A stretch of DNA of 64,000 nucleotides from Poa pratensis (taxonomy: Eukaryota; Streptophyta; Magnoliopsida; Poales; Poaceae): NCBI GenBank assembly GCA_947311845.1, contig CAMZMU010000055.1, positions 20,321,382-20,385,381 on the forward strand, written 5' to 3'. Position numbers and translations under genes: made by a program. The notes under the pieces are model-generated. The model made no database searches. It was not told where the DNA came from and saw only the letters and a list, made by a program, of their open reading frames with translations. This document shows positions 25,454 to 36,488 of the stretch, in pieces (positions within the stretch are counted from its first letter, which is position 1; each line of letters starts with the position of its first letter).

Positions 25454-26572
25454 CCTACCCCCTTCGTTTACAAATACTACTAACCCTAGGGTGTTGATCC
25501 ATGCACGCATAAATATAATGGACACCAAAGGACAGTACCATATCAACATACAACTCTAATGAACCAAAGACATTCAACCATTCAATCTAAGAACAAATAA
25601 ACTACGGAAACATGACATAGATCATAGGATAAATATTATAGCATCAAACACCATGTTTACATAGAGCGGTACCGAGGTTTGTGGAGGATGAACCACTGTA
25701 TACAAGGAGGAGTTGGTGATGGAGATGGCGGTGAAGACGGTGAAAGGGACAGCGAGGAGCGCAGGGCGGCGCCGGCGGTGGCGCGGGGAACTCCTCCCGC
25801 GCCGCCGGCATCAAGGGGATGCGCCGCCCTTAGCCCCCTTTCTCCATGGATTCTTGGGAGCCCTCCCCCATGGAGATGAGGTCCATGGGGGCTTTGGTGG
25901 CTGGAAATTCGTGGGTATGGGGTGTTGGCCACGACCTAGGTTTCCTCCCTTTATATAGCTTCTCGGATTCCCGTCATCCCATCTAGGGTTTCGGTAAATC
26001 GGGCTTATCTCGGCCGTCCGGACTCGGATTGGGCCGAATTTTATGTCCATATCCATTAGGGGAAAATTCCCTGCAACTTTCGCGACTAGACTTTTTCCGT
26101 TTGACGTCGTATTCTGTCCGGTACGTGACAATCTTCAAAAAGAGTTTTCAGACAGATTTCAGGAAAGTCCCAATTCGACTCCAACAAGGTTTCCTCTTGT
26201 ATGTTTGATAATTCCTACACAACAAAGAATAAAACAAGAACATTGTGCACTTTTGCAACTATTAATAGGTTAGTACAAATAAATCATAAACTTAATATAA
26301 AAACAAGTGTCAAAGGCATAATATTAACATGAAACAATCAAAAATTATAGATACGTTTAGGACGTATCAGCGGTAAGCTTTGGATGTTTGCACTTTTGTC
26401 TTGGTTCTCCTGTCTTGATATTTTTTGCTTGGCTTGCAGGCTATTACCTGTCTGCTAACGTGGAGGCGGCGAAGACCCTCCTGTCCAACTTGGGACTGGA
26501 GGCGACCAATGCTGCCATCGCCGGCTGCGAGACGTCGGTGGCGGACCGGGTGGCGCAACTCAGGATCGACGC

Positions 26573-27717
26573 TGTCGGGGGGCTACCCCGGGTAGGGTCA
26601 AGGCTTGGCATAAAGATGAGTTTAAATATATGCCGAGGTACGGAAAAGGCCGACCTGCTTGGGCCTGGGAGAATCCGAGCTTCATCTTGTCCTGGAAAGT
26701 TTAAAGGCCGACCTATCTTGGCCCAGAGGGATCCGAGGTATCCCGTCGGCCTGGGCCGAGGTTCACAATCCGAGCTATGTTCAGACCGACCTAACTACCT
26801 CGGTGCTATGGTCTGTATGGTGAGTACAGGAGAAGCTGTCCGAAGGAGGTAATGTCCGAGGTGGTCAGTTCTTGAGTACAAGACCCGAGGTAAGGAGCGG
26901 GAGCAAGACCCGAGCTAACCAAGGCAGGAGGCCGTAGGTCGGGCGGGAGTCAATGCTCCTGTCACTTCTAGCCGGGTACAAGAGCGCCTGACGCGGGGGC
27001 GTCTGTCACGGAGCTTGGCAGAGGCGTGCCCCGGGTTCGGCGGGGCAGCACGTCTCTGACCGCTGGCCACGCGGGATCTGGGAAAAGGCTACGAGGTAGC
27101 TCTGCCAGGCCACGTCCTGTCTCTGTCAGAGGGGACATGGTAGTTCTGCCGTTAGGCAACAGGAGATGGGCAGGCCACGTCTTGTCCCTGACAGAGGTAC
27201 GGTGGTGACCGTTGCAGAGGCATGGCAACAGTGTTCAACGAGGGGCACAATGGTAACCCGGCTGGCCTATATAGTGGGCTTCACCCCCCTCCCGCGGAGA
27301 AGAGGACGAACTGTTCGATCAAGAGAGAAAGAAAAGAGAGAGGAACCTCGGAACACCCCGGAAACACCTCGGATCTAGCTCAGAGTGCCTTCTTCCTCCC
27401 GCGTAGCTCCATCTTTTACCTCAAGTTCTCACCATTGTATCATCATACAACTCGAGGAGCAGCTTGTACTTGTCACTTTGAGCTATACACTGAGTAGGAT
27501 AGTGCTGCAGTAGGGGTGTTACCTCCACAAGAGGGCCCCGAAGCAGGGTACATCGTGGTGTGCTTTGTGTTCTTGTTTTCTTGGTTTCTCGTTCGTGTTC
27601 TTGCGTGTTCTTGCGTGTGTACTTCTTGAGTGCATAAACCCTCCCCGGATTCCCCCAACGACCATTCGGCCCCATCTTAGCCATACATATGGCATCTGCC
27701 GTGATCCCACCACGACA
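26573..27717 (+). mobile_element. Solo LTR, gypsy type
   Basis: 1145 bp from TGTCGGGGGGCTACC to CCCACCACGACA, flanked by a perfect TSD GACGC (26568-26572, 27718-27722). A plus-oriented TATA box (CTATATAG) lies at 27267-27274. There is no internal region. It interrupts the last exon of the outer element's aORF. Removing it restores the aORF frame across the junction. Confidence 0.88.
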
Positions 27718-28175
27718 GACGCCACTGCGTTGTCCTATTCCGCGAGGAAGCTCTGCCGATACGTCTGGCCCGACCAAGGAGTTCCAATCATCTTGGCCGA
27801 GCTGGCTCGCCGTCTTGCACTGGCACCGACTAGGGTGGAGGAGCTGCAGGAGTCGGCGGCTCGCGGCGGGGCCCTCTGGACGGTGGCGCTGCTGAAATCT
27901 TGGTATCCGGGTGCTGATCTGGAGCCGCTCAAGGAGGGCTTTCGGGATGACGACTCCTACGACGTGCTCAAGAAGCGTCCCGACCTCCGTGATGCCGCTG
28001 CACTATTGCCAATTTCGTCGACCTGGCGGAGTTCATCCCAGATCGGCCGGCTGCTCTTCCGACTGACGACGAGGAAGCAGATGACGGGGCGAAGGACTCC
28101 AAGGGCAAAGCCGTCGAGGAAACCGGCTGCTCCAAGACCGGCGACGTGGCCAGCTCCTCCAAGGTCGCCGGATGA

Positions 28176-28403
28176 AGACCTCGGATGCCGGGTTGCAGCT
28201 TTTATTTTCTCTTAGCTTTTTGTGAACTCGTTTCATTTGTCCCCTGGATGCCGGGCGTACTTGTCTAAGACTTCTGGTGCTTGTATCGTGACTTGTGTGG
28301 AGCTTCGTCTCCTTTATCTTGTTTGTGCCCAAAAAAATTCACGATTGTCTTTGCCTTTGAAATTCTTCGTGGCCTAGTGAAGGCGATCGAGCCTGTTCAC
28401 CCT
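28176..28403. other. Spacer between aORF and tandem array of the Tat element
   Basis: Low-complexity T-rich sequence after the aORF stop. It probably holds the 3' untranslated part of the aORF transcript. I see no gene. Confidence 0.4.
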
Positions 28404-28690
28404 CACTAGCCCCCGAGATTTGGCCCGACTGGCGCAGCGAGTCGAGTCGGATCTGAAGTGTCTTCAATAGTTTGCCCGGCTGGTCGTGACAGCCGGGTTT
28501 TTTGCGCACTAGCCCCCGAGATTCGGCCCGACTGGCGTAGCCAGTTGGGTCGAATCTGGACTAGATGTCTTCGAGAGTTTGCCCGGCTCGTTGTGACAGC
28601 CGGGTTTTCGCGCACTAGCCCCCGAGATTCGGCCCGACTGGCGTAGCCAGTTGAGTCGAATCTGGACTAGGGTTCTTCGATTGTTTGTGA
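28404..28690. repeat. Tandem repeat of about 105 bp carrying PPT-like motifs
   Basis: Three units begin at 28404, 28507 and 28613 (periods 103 and 106 bp; the third is partial). Each starts CACTAGCCCCCGAGATT and contains GGCCCGACTGGCG and a CCGGCTG...CAGCCGG stem. On the minus strand each has CTCGGGGGCTAGTG, matching the element's polypurine tract at 2000-2012. It lies between the convergent ends of integrase and aORF. Confidence 0.85.
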
Positions 28691-29223
28691 GGCCGACAAA
28701 AAACGACACACAGAACCTTCGTTAGATCGTTAGTTCTCAAAATCGAAAAGGTTGGCATATTTTAGCTTTGGTTTTTATTCGATTAGGGGCCGGCTCGCCC
28801 TTGTTTTGCCGCCCGTGCCCCTTCCCGTGTCTCGGTTCTGCGACCCCTGCTCTTGCCGGCTGAACTCTGCAGCCGGATCCGAAGAGAGGGCTGGCTTTTG
28901 GGCGCATGGTACTGAGATCTTTGAGAGGCTGGACGCAGGCGAACGTTCTGTCGCGAGCCGGAGACTTTTTCTTTCTTATGGGCTTTTCGCGTGTGCCCCT
29001 AGCCGGTTTCTAGCCAACGTGTCAGCCGGGTTGCGGTCTGCAGCCAGATCCGAGAGTAGGCGTCGGGGTCGAGCACGGTACTAAGCTAACGTAAGCGAGA
29101 ATCGGTAGTCAGCTAGCCATAGTGAAGAACAAAGAAACAACACTGAAACAACGGCAACCCCCGAGTGTGCGCTCGGGAGTGCTAACTTTTACCTAAAAGA
29201 AACAACAGGGTCTTATACTTGTT
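28691..29223. other. Non-coding part of the Tat element between tandem array and integrase end
   Basis: I see no gene. It contains repeated CCGGCT and CAGCCGG-type words, as elsewhere in this element. Confidence 0.4.
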
Positions 29224-30010
29224 CTAGGAGTAGAACGGCCTGAGGAGGCTGGCGTTCCACGGGTGTTCCCCCTCCTTGTAAGGGGTAAACAGCTTGTTCT
29301 TTTTCTCCTCACGTACGTCTGTGAGATAGTACGCGTTGTTGCGCAGCGCTCTGCTGATGATGAATGGGCCCTCCCAAGGGGAGGACAGCTTGTGGAGCCC
29401 CTTGGCGACTTGAATCCATCGAAGCACTAGGTCTCCTTCACGGAACATGACCGGGTGCACTTTCCGGCTGTGGTACCGGCGCAGATTCTGCTAGTATATG
29501 GCTGGTCTGGACAAGGCCAGTTCTCGTGCCTCCTCGAGGAGGTCCACGCTGTCTTCGTTTGCCCACTTGGCTTCTTTCTCCGTGTAGAGGATGGCTCGAG
29601 GGGAGTCGAACTCGATGCCAGCTGGCAGGACTGCTTCCGCGCCGTAGACGAGGAAGAAGGGCGTGTAGTTCATCGAGTGGTTGGGGGTGGTCCTGAGGCT
29701 CCAGAGTACATGCGAGAGCTCTTCGATCCAGCATCCGGGCGCTCGCTCGAGTGGGTCGACTAGCCGAGGCCGGATTCCGGCTAGGACTAGGTCGTTTGCT
29801 TTCTCCACTTGGCCGTTCGATTGGGGATGAGCCACCGAAGCGAGGTCCAGCCGGATTCCCTTCTCGCCGCAGAAACGCTTGAAGACGCCCTTGGCGAAGT
29901 TCGTGCCGTTGTCGGTGATGATGTTGTGCGGGTAGCCGTAGCGGTAGATGATGTCTTGGAAAAAGGTGATGACCGTCTGGCCGTCCCACTTCTTGACTGG
30001 CTTGGCCTCG
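29224..30010 (-). pseudogene. Integrase core (second half) and C-terminus of the Tat element
   Basis: The minus strand reads from near 30010: WDGQTVITFFQDIIYRYGYP, then the second catalytic Asp in ITDNGTNFAKG. The catalytic Glu lies in HPQSNGQVEKAND (about 29830-29792). LVYGAEAVLPAGIEFDSPRA follows, then the C-terminal domain (FREGDLVLRWIQVAKGLHKL) to a stop at 29224. One in-frame stop lies near 29493. The first half of the domain is at 38094-38580, displaced by the 8-kb insertion. Confidence 0.85.
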
Positions 30011-30015
30011 ATCCA

Positions 30016-31621
30016 TGAAACGTCTCAAACGTATCTATAATTTCTGATGTTCCATGTTGATATTATACCAATTGTTACATGTTTTATATACACTTCATAG
30101 CATTTTTATGCATTTTCTGGGACTAACCTATTAACAAGATGCCACAGTGTCAGTTCCTGTTTTCTGCTGTTTTTGTATTCCAGAAAAGCTAGTCTAGAAA
30201 TATTCTCGGAATTGGACGAAACTTGGACAGAACCTCCTATTTTTCCAACACGAACACGGAGTCCAAAGGAGAGACGGAGGAGAGCCATGTGGCACCCACA
30301 CCATGGGGCCGCGTGGGCCCCCCTGCCGCACCGTGGGGTGGTGTGGGGCCCACGTGGCTCCGGCCGCCGCCTTTCGCCTATTTATTCCTCCCGACGCGAA
30401 AACCCTAAATACCCGAGCCATTATCCACGAAAAGTTCCAGAGACGCCGCCGCCGTCAACCCTAGCTCGGGAGGGTTCAGAAGCTCTTCCCGGCACCCTGC
30501 CGGAGAGGGGAATCATCACCGGAGGGCTCTACATCACCATGCCTGCCTCCGGAGTGATGCGTGAGTAGTTCATCCTTGGACTACGGGTCCATGGCAGTAG
30601 CTAGATGGTTGTCTCTCCACTTTATGCTATCATGTTTAGATCTTGTGAGCTGCCTATCATGATCAAGATCATCTTATTGTAATGCTACATGTTGTGTTTG
30701 CTGGGATCCGATGAATATTGAATACTATGTCAAGTTGATTATCAATCTATCTTATATGTTATTTATGATCTTGCATGCTTTCCGTTACTAGTAGATGCTT
30801 TGGCCAAGTAGATGCTTGTAACTCCAAGAGTGAGTATTTATGCTAGATAGTGGGTTCATGCCTCCGGTAATCTGGGAGAGTGACAATAACTTCTAAGATT
30901 GTGGATGTGCTGTTGCCACTAGGGATAAAATAACCGATGCTTAGCTTAAGGGTGCGCCGTTAGGTCTAATGCATTTGTTTACTTTACGCACATTACTTAA
31001 TGCAATTATCCGTTGCTTGCAACTTAATACCAACGGGGAACTCGGATGACAACCTGGCGGTGGATTATTAGTCATAGACGCTGTTGGATAACGGTCTATG
31101 TATTTTGTCGTAATGCCCACATGAATATCATAGTAATCATCATGTCATATATATGCATTGTCATGCGCTCAATATTTTGTCAATTGCCCAGCTGTAATTT
31201 GTTCACCCAGCATGTTAGTTATTTTATGGAGAGACACCACTAGTGAACTGTGGACCCCGGTCCATTCTTTTACACTGATAATACAACCAACTGCAAACAT
31301 TGTTCCTTTTCATTCTCTGCAATTTACTACTGTTTTCCACACCATACGTTTAATCCTTTGTTTTCCGCAAGCCGGTGAGATTGACAATCTCACTGTTTCG
31401 TTGGTGCAAAGTAGTTTGATTGTGTTGTGTGCAGGTTCCACGTCGTCGCCAGATTCCCTGGTGTTGCGCCGTGCCATATTTCGCCACCAACAACCTTCAG
31501 AAGTGATTTCTTGCTCCTACTGGTCGATTAAACCTTGGTTTCATACTGAGGGAAACTGCTGCTACACTGCTTCATACCTTCCTCTTGGGGTCTCCCGACG
31601 AACGTGTGATCCACGCAATCA
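30016..31621 (+). repeat. 5' LTR of the Athila-like element
   Basis: 1606 bp. TG...CA ends, direct repeat of 36489-38088. Contains a GC-rich block (30290-30560) with short spurious ORFs. Confidence 0.92.
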
Positions 31622-31631
31622 AGCATTTTTC

Positions 31632-31651
31632 TGGCGCCGTTGCCGGGGAGC
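31632..31651 (+). other. Primer binding site of the Athila-like element
   Basis: TGGCGCCGTTGCCGGGGAGC lies ten bases after the LTR end. This string is common in Triticeae Athila-like elements. Confidence 0.85.
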
Positions 31652-31822
31652 AAGAGGATTTCTGCAAGGGGAGTTTCACGCTTCCAATCTCTTTACTTTG
31701 TTATTGTCTTGCTTAGTTTATTTTTATCTAGTCTTGTTTGCTTTATTTATCAAGAACACAAAAAAATTAGTTACTTTTATTTTCAAGTTGTTATCTTTCT
31801 GTTTTGTTTTAATTTTGCTAAA

Positions 31823-33099
31823 ATGAGTACCCTGAGAACACTAAGTTGTGTGATTTCACTAGCACGAACAACAATGATTTCATTAGTACACCTATTGCTC
31901 CACCTGCTTCTAACGCAGAATTCTATGAAATTAAACCTGCACTTTTAAATCTTGTTATGAAAGAGCAATTCTCTGGTGTTAGTACTGATGATGCTGCTGC
32001 TCACCTTAATAATTTTGTTGAACTTTGTGAGATGCAAAAGTATAAGGATGTAGATGGTGATATTATTAAACTGAAACTTTTTCCTTTCTCTTTGAGAGGA
32101 CGTGCTAAAGAATGGTTGCTATCTTTGACTAGAAATAGTATTGATTCATGGACTAAATGCAAAGATGCTTTCATAGGAAAATATTATCCTCCTGCTAAGA
32201 TTATATCTTTGAGAAGTAGCATTATGAATTTCAAACAATTTGATAATGAGCATGTTGCTCAAGCTTGGGAGAGAATGAAATCATTGGTAAAGAATTGTCC
32301 CACCCATGGACTGACTGCTTGGATGATCATCCAAACCTTTTATGCAGGACTAAATTTTTCTTCAAGAAACCTATTGGATTCGGCCTCTGGAGGTACCTTT
32401 ATGTCCATCACTTTGGGTGCTGCAACAAAGCTTCTTGATGATATGATGATAAATTATTCTGAATGGCACACCGAAAGAGCTCCACAAGGTAAGAAGGTAA
32501 ATTCTGTTGAAGAAATCTCTTCCTTGAGTGATAAGATTGATACTATTATGTCTATGCTTACAAATGGAAAAATGCATGTTGATCCAAATAATGTTCCTTT
32601 AGCTTCTTTGGTTGCTCAAGAAGAGCATGTTGATGTGAACTTCATTAAAAATAATAACTTCAACAACAATGCTTATAGGAATAATTTTGGTAATAACAAT
32701 TATAAGCCCTATCCTTTTAATAGTGGCAATGGTTATGTTAATTCTTATGGTAATTCCTACAACAATAATAAGAGTGTACCCTCTGATCTTGAAGTCATGC
32801 TTAAGGATTTTATTAGTACACAAACTGCTTTCAATAAATCTGTTGAGGAAAAGTTTGGGAAAATTGATGTTCTTGCCTCTAAAGTTGATAGTCTTGCTCT
32901 TGATGTTGATTTGTTAAAAATTAAAACTATGCCTCATGATGTTAAAGAGAGCAAAACTCTCAATGCTATACAAGTTAAAATTGATAATAATGTGAGGATG
33001 TTAGCTGATTTACATGCTAGGTGGGCAAGAGAGGATGAAATTGCTAAAAAGAATAGTATTGCTAGAGTTTATACTATTACTACTACTGAAAATGCTTAA
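31823..33099 (+). pseudogene. gag of the Athila-like element
   Basis: An open frame of about 417 codons ends with TAA at 33097. The capsid-like core has LKLFPFSLRGRAKEWLLSL (about 32070-32126), AWERMKSLVKNCPTHG and LDSASGGTFM. An Asn-rich stretch (about 32640-32770) is followed by a helical C-terminal region. The expected start ATG (31823) is out of frame with the body: a 2-base insertion after MST (31832-31833) separates it from the conserved KLCDFTSTNNNDF. So the start is damaged while the body is intact. Gag would form the particle that packages element RNA. Confidence 0.85.
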
Positions 33100-33913
33100 A
33101 CTCAAGTGTTAACAAACCTCCTACTATCAATGGTAAAGTAATTGGTGTTGGCAATGTCTCTACTTCTGTTGCAAAACGTTTAAAATTGCCTGAAAACACT
33201 GAAACTGTTCCTGATAAAAGTGCTGAAATTTTTCGAGATGTGGGAGACAATGGTCCCATTACTTTGATAATAATGATTTTGATTTTGATGGTTGCAATAT
33301 TTCTGAAGTAATTAAGTTCTTGCAAAAGCTAGCTAGAAGTCCTAATGCTAGTGCTATAAACATGGCTTTTACTAAACATATTACTAATGCTCTCATGCAA
33401 GTTAGGGAAGAGAAATTAAAACATGAAGCTTCTATCCCTAGGAAGTTAGAAGATGGTTGGGAGCCCATCATTAAAATGAAGGTGAATGATTTTGATTGCA
33501 ATGCTTTATGTGATCTTGGTGCTAGTATTTCTGTTATGCCTAAGAAACTCTATGATATGCTTGATTTAGCACCTTTGGAACACTGTTATTTGGATGTTCA
33601 CCTTGCTGATAATACTATAAAGAAACCTTTGGGGAGAGTTGATGATGTTTTTATAATGGTTAACAATAACCTTGTCCCCGTTGATTTTGTTGTTTTGGAT
33701 ATTGAATGCAATGCTTCTTGTCCTATTGTTTTGGGAAGACCTTTTCTTAGAACTGTTGGTGCTATTATTGATATGAGAGAGGGGAATATTAAATATCAAT
33801 TCCCACTCAAGAAAGGTATGGAACACTTCCCTAGAAAGAAGATGAAGTTACCTTTTGATTCTATTGTTAGAGCAAATTATTCTGTTGATGCTTCATCACT
33901 TGGAAACACTTGA
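33100..33913 (+). pseudogene. Aspartic protease region of the Athila-like element
   Basis: The upstream linker (33103-33300) reads in two frames. A clean frame runs from about 33320 to the stop at 33911. The protease active-site motif is CDLGASISVMPKKLYD (about 33510-33557), where D-L-G replaces the common D-T-G, as is usual in Athila-like elements. The flap-like CPIVLGRPFLRTVGAIID follows near 33720-33772. It would process Gag. No RT follows. Confidence 0.8.
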
Positions 33914-36488
33914 TTCTTACTTTCTGCGCCTAGCTGAAAGGCGTTAAAGAAAAGCGCTTATGGGAGACAACCCATTATTTTATTTCTGCAATTTTTCTTT
34001 TCTTTTTGAGTCAAGGAGTTGTTTACTTCTGTAACAATTCCTTTGTATCTTTATTTTATCGCATTGTTGTGCCAAGTATTGCCTCTAATAGGAAGATGAT
34101 GCTAGATTTGGATTTCTGCGCAGGAACAGATTTCTGCTGTTCACCGTTTTAATTCTGTAAAATCACAGAAAAATTATTTAAATCTGCAAATTTTTGTGCG
34201 TGATCCTCAGATATGTACGCATCTTTCGTTAGTTTAAAGTTTTTCGATCTGAGCAACGTAAGTGCCTCGAAAAAATTCGTCTTTGCGGACTGTTCTGTTT
34301 AGACAGATTCTGTCTTTTATTTTTCGCATTCTCTCTTTTACTAGTGTTGAGTGGAATTCTTTTTTAGGGTGAAGAGCTTCACATAACATCAGTGGCAGTA
34401 GTTAATGTTAAAAGTAACGGTCATGTTTGTGTCCTTATAGAACATGTGAGTTTTTGATTGTGCACTAACCCTCTAATGAGAATTACTTGAGTTTGGTGTG
34501 GCGGAAGTTTTCAAGGGTCAAGAGAGAAGGATGATATAATGTGATCAAGAAGAGTGAAGAGCTTAAGCTTGGGGATGCTCCCATGGATCACCCCAGCATA
34601 TTTCAAGAAGACTCAAGCGTCTAAGCTTGGGGATGCCCAAGGCATCCCCTTCTTCATCAGCAACTTATCAGGTCATCTCTAGTGAAACTATATTTTAATT
34701 CTTTCACATCATATGTGCTTTACTTGGAGCGTCTGTGTGCTTTTATTTTCAGTATTTTATTTTTCTTATGGTCAACTTGATTGGACCCAGCATTCTTGAT
34801 TGGGAGAGAGACACGCTCCGCTTTTTCATATGAATACTCCTATTCTTCACTTATACTTGTTGAGTATTCTTATCTAGCTATTGCTATGCTTTTAGCTCCT
34901 TTTTCATGCATCTCTTATTCAGAGCTGTTAGTTCTTTTAAAGAAAGTACTCTCTTGCTTCACTTATAATTGTTTGGAGAGTTTATGTTGAAATAAATTGA
35001 TTGGTGTTTGGTTGGAACAGAAAATGTTGCATGTGGTAGATGGTATAATGGAAAAAGCTTACATATTCTTGTAGATCATTGTATTGGATAATTTGATACT
35101 TGTCAATTGTTTTGAGTTATCAAGTAGTTCATGTTTAAGCTTTTGTATCATGTAGTTAAAACCTATTAATGAAGAACTACCGTAAAGCTCGTTGAAATTT
35201 GGTTTGCATGATTGGTATCTCTAAGGTCTAGATATTTTCTAGTAAAAGGGTTTGGTTAACAAGGAAGACAGTGTAGAGTCTTATAATGCTTGCAATATGT
35301 TTTCATATAAGTCTTGCTGTGTCGGTTGATATCCTGTGTTTGCTTCAAATAACCTTGCTAGCCTAAACTCTGTACTGAGAGGGAATGCTTCTCGTGCATC
35401 CAAAACCTTGAGCCAAAATCCATGCCATCTGTGTCCACCATAACTACCTATATGTGGTATTTCCTTGCCATTCCAAGTAAATTTTTCATGTGCTACCTTT
35501 AAACTATTCAAACTTATTACTCCTATTTTGTGTCAATGTTTACCAAGCTCATGAGGACGGGGTGGATGTCTTTATGTCAACTGTCAAACAGACTTTACCA
35601 CCGGACTAGCGGCATATACATCCGCTTATCCATTAATTTTGCAAAAAGAGCTGGCAAATGGGGTGCCCAGTCCCAATTAATTACAACTTTAACCGCTTAA
35701 TTCTCTTCACATTTTTGCCCTGATTTATCAGTCAAGCAATGACAAACAGTGAAATATCTGCATGTGTAAACAAAAGAGAAAGAGGGATGATCTGCCTTGC
35801 TGGTAGAAATAACGTCCTTCATGGGAGCCGCTCTTAAAAGTCTGGTTGGCAGGGGTCATATTGTACTTTCCATTTTCTGATTCGTTGACAATTAACAAAC
35901 ACCTCTCAAAACTTATTTTTACTCTCTATATGATTTCAAAAACTTAAAAAGCTCTAGCACATGATTTAATCCCTGCTTCCCTCTGCGAAGGGCCTTTCTT
36001 TTACTTTTATGTTGAGTCAGTTTTCCTACTTCTTTCTATCTTAGAAGCAAACACTAGTGTCAACTTTGGTGCAACAATTTTTATATGCTGTATATTGCAC
36101 TTATTATATTGCTTTGTGTTGACAAATATCCATGAGATATATATGTTGAAAGTTGAAAGCAATTGCTGAACTTAAATCTTCCTTTGTGTTGGTTAAATAC
36201 CTTTTACTTAGAATCTATTGCTTTATGAGTTAACTCTTATGCAAAACTCTTTGATGCTTGTCTCGAAAGTACTATTCATGAAAAGTTTTTGCTTATATGA
36301 TTCAGTTGTTTGCTCATTATCTACTTGCTAGCAAACTATAGACCATTGACCTGGATCACTTCATTCATAACATGTGCTTTACAATACTATTTGATCAAGA
36401 TTATGATTGTAGCATGTCACCTCAGAAATTATTTTGTTTTTATCGTTTTACCTACTCGAGGACGAGTAGAACTAAGCTTGGGGATGCT
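33914..36488. other. Non-coding internal region of the Athila-like element
   Basis: AT-rich, no RT, RNase H or integrase motifs on the plus strand. The motif AAGCTTGGGGATGC(T/C) occurs at about 34565 and 34624 and again as the polypurine tract (36474-36488) before the 3' LTR. It contains one minus-strand ORF (35281-35511). Confidence 0.6.
35281..35511 (-). CDS. Antisense 76-codon ORF of unknown function inside the Athila-like element
   Basis: The protein is well-composed rather than low-complexity: it includes GGHRWHGFWLKVLDAREA and LARLFEANTGYQPTQQDLYE. It starts with ATG at 35511 and ends at 35281, opposite to gag. I recognise no domain. It could be a relic of a captured host exon, an element-encoded antisense ORF, or chance. 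Confidence 0.25.
   Translation of the reverse strand: MNSLKVAHEKFTWNGKEIPHIGSYGGHRWHGFWLKVLDAREAFPLSTEFRLARLFEANTGYQPTQQDLYENILQAL

Larger units (their letters stand above)
12984..26369 (-). mobile_element. Solo LTR of an Athila-like element, split by a chromovirus
   Basis: On the minus strand it starts TGATACGTCCTAAACGTATC and ends CTTGTGGGTTATCA, typical of Triticeae Athila-like LTRs. It is flanked by a perfect TSD GCGGT (12979-12983, 26370-26374). Its own sequence is only 12984-13552 plus 25454-26369 (about 1.49 kb). The 11.9 kb between is a later insertion. There is no internal domain, so it is a solo LTR left by LTR-LTR recombination. It landed on the exon-intron donor (GCG|GTAAGC) of the outer aORF. 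Confidence 0.85.
2562..28175 (+). pseudogene. Antisense additional ORF (plant gypsy-type transposon domain) of the Tat element
   Basis: Multi-exon aORF running opposite to gag-pol. Exon 1 (2562-3458, with a local frame slip near 2670-2720) has the plant putative gypsy-type transposon domain: VFVDHFDRGLTLPASQLFQ, then GLQPHHLGANSI, then an EWQRTYFYIRN block. Exon 2 (3533-4027) is acidic, with VIDLSD (3855-3872) and basic RPKRAKP and RKRPRR motifs. Exon 3 begins at 4093. The intron after the donor at about 4625 contains element 4680-12477 and ends at an acceptor at 12519. Later exons (12520-12574, from 12649) encode a long Lys/Glu-rich coiled coil with TAG stops at 12687 and 12861. The last exon starts at 26440, is split by a solo LTR at 26573-27717, and ends with TGA at 28173-28175. 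The protein's function is not established. Exon calls rest on GT-AG sites and frame. Confidence 0.75.

Noticed and set aside
27565..28215. A 216-codon ORF starting in the solo LTR
   Set aside because: Its first part is LTR sequence and the rest is an out-of-phase shadow of the aORF last exon.
28404..28690. CRISPR-like repeat-spacer array
   Set aside because: Units are contiguous 103-106-bp tandem repeats without unique spacers, in a plant retrotransposon.
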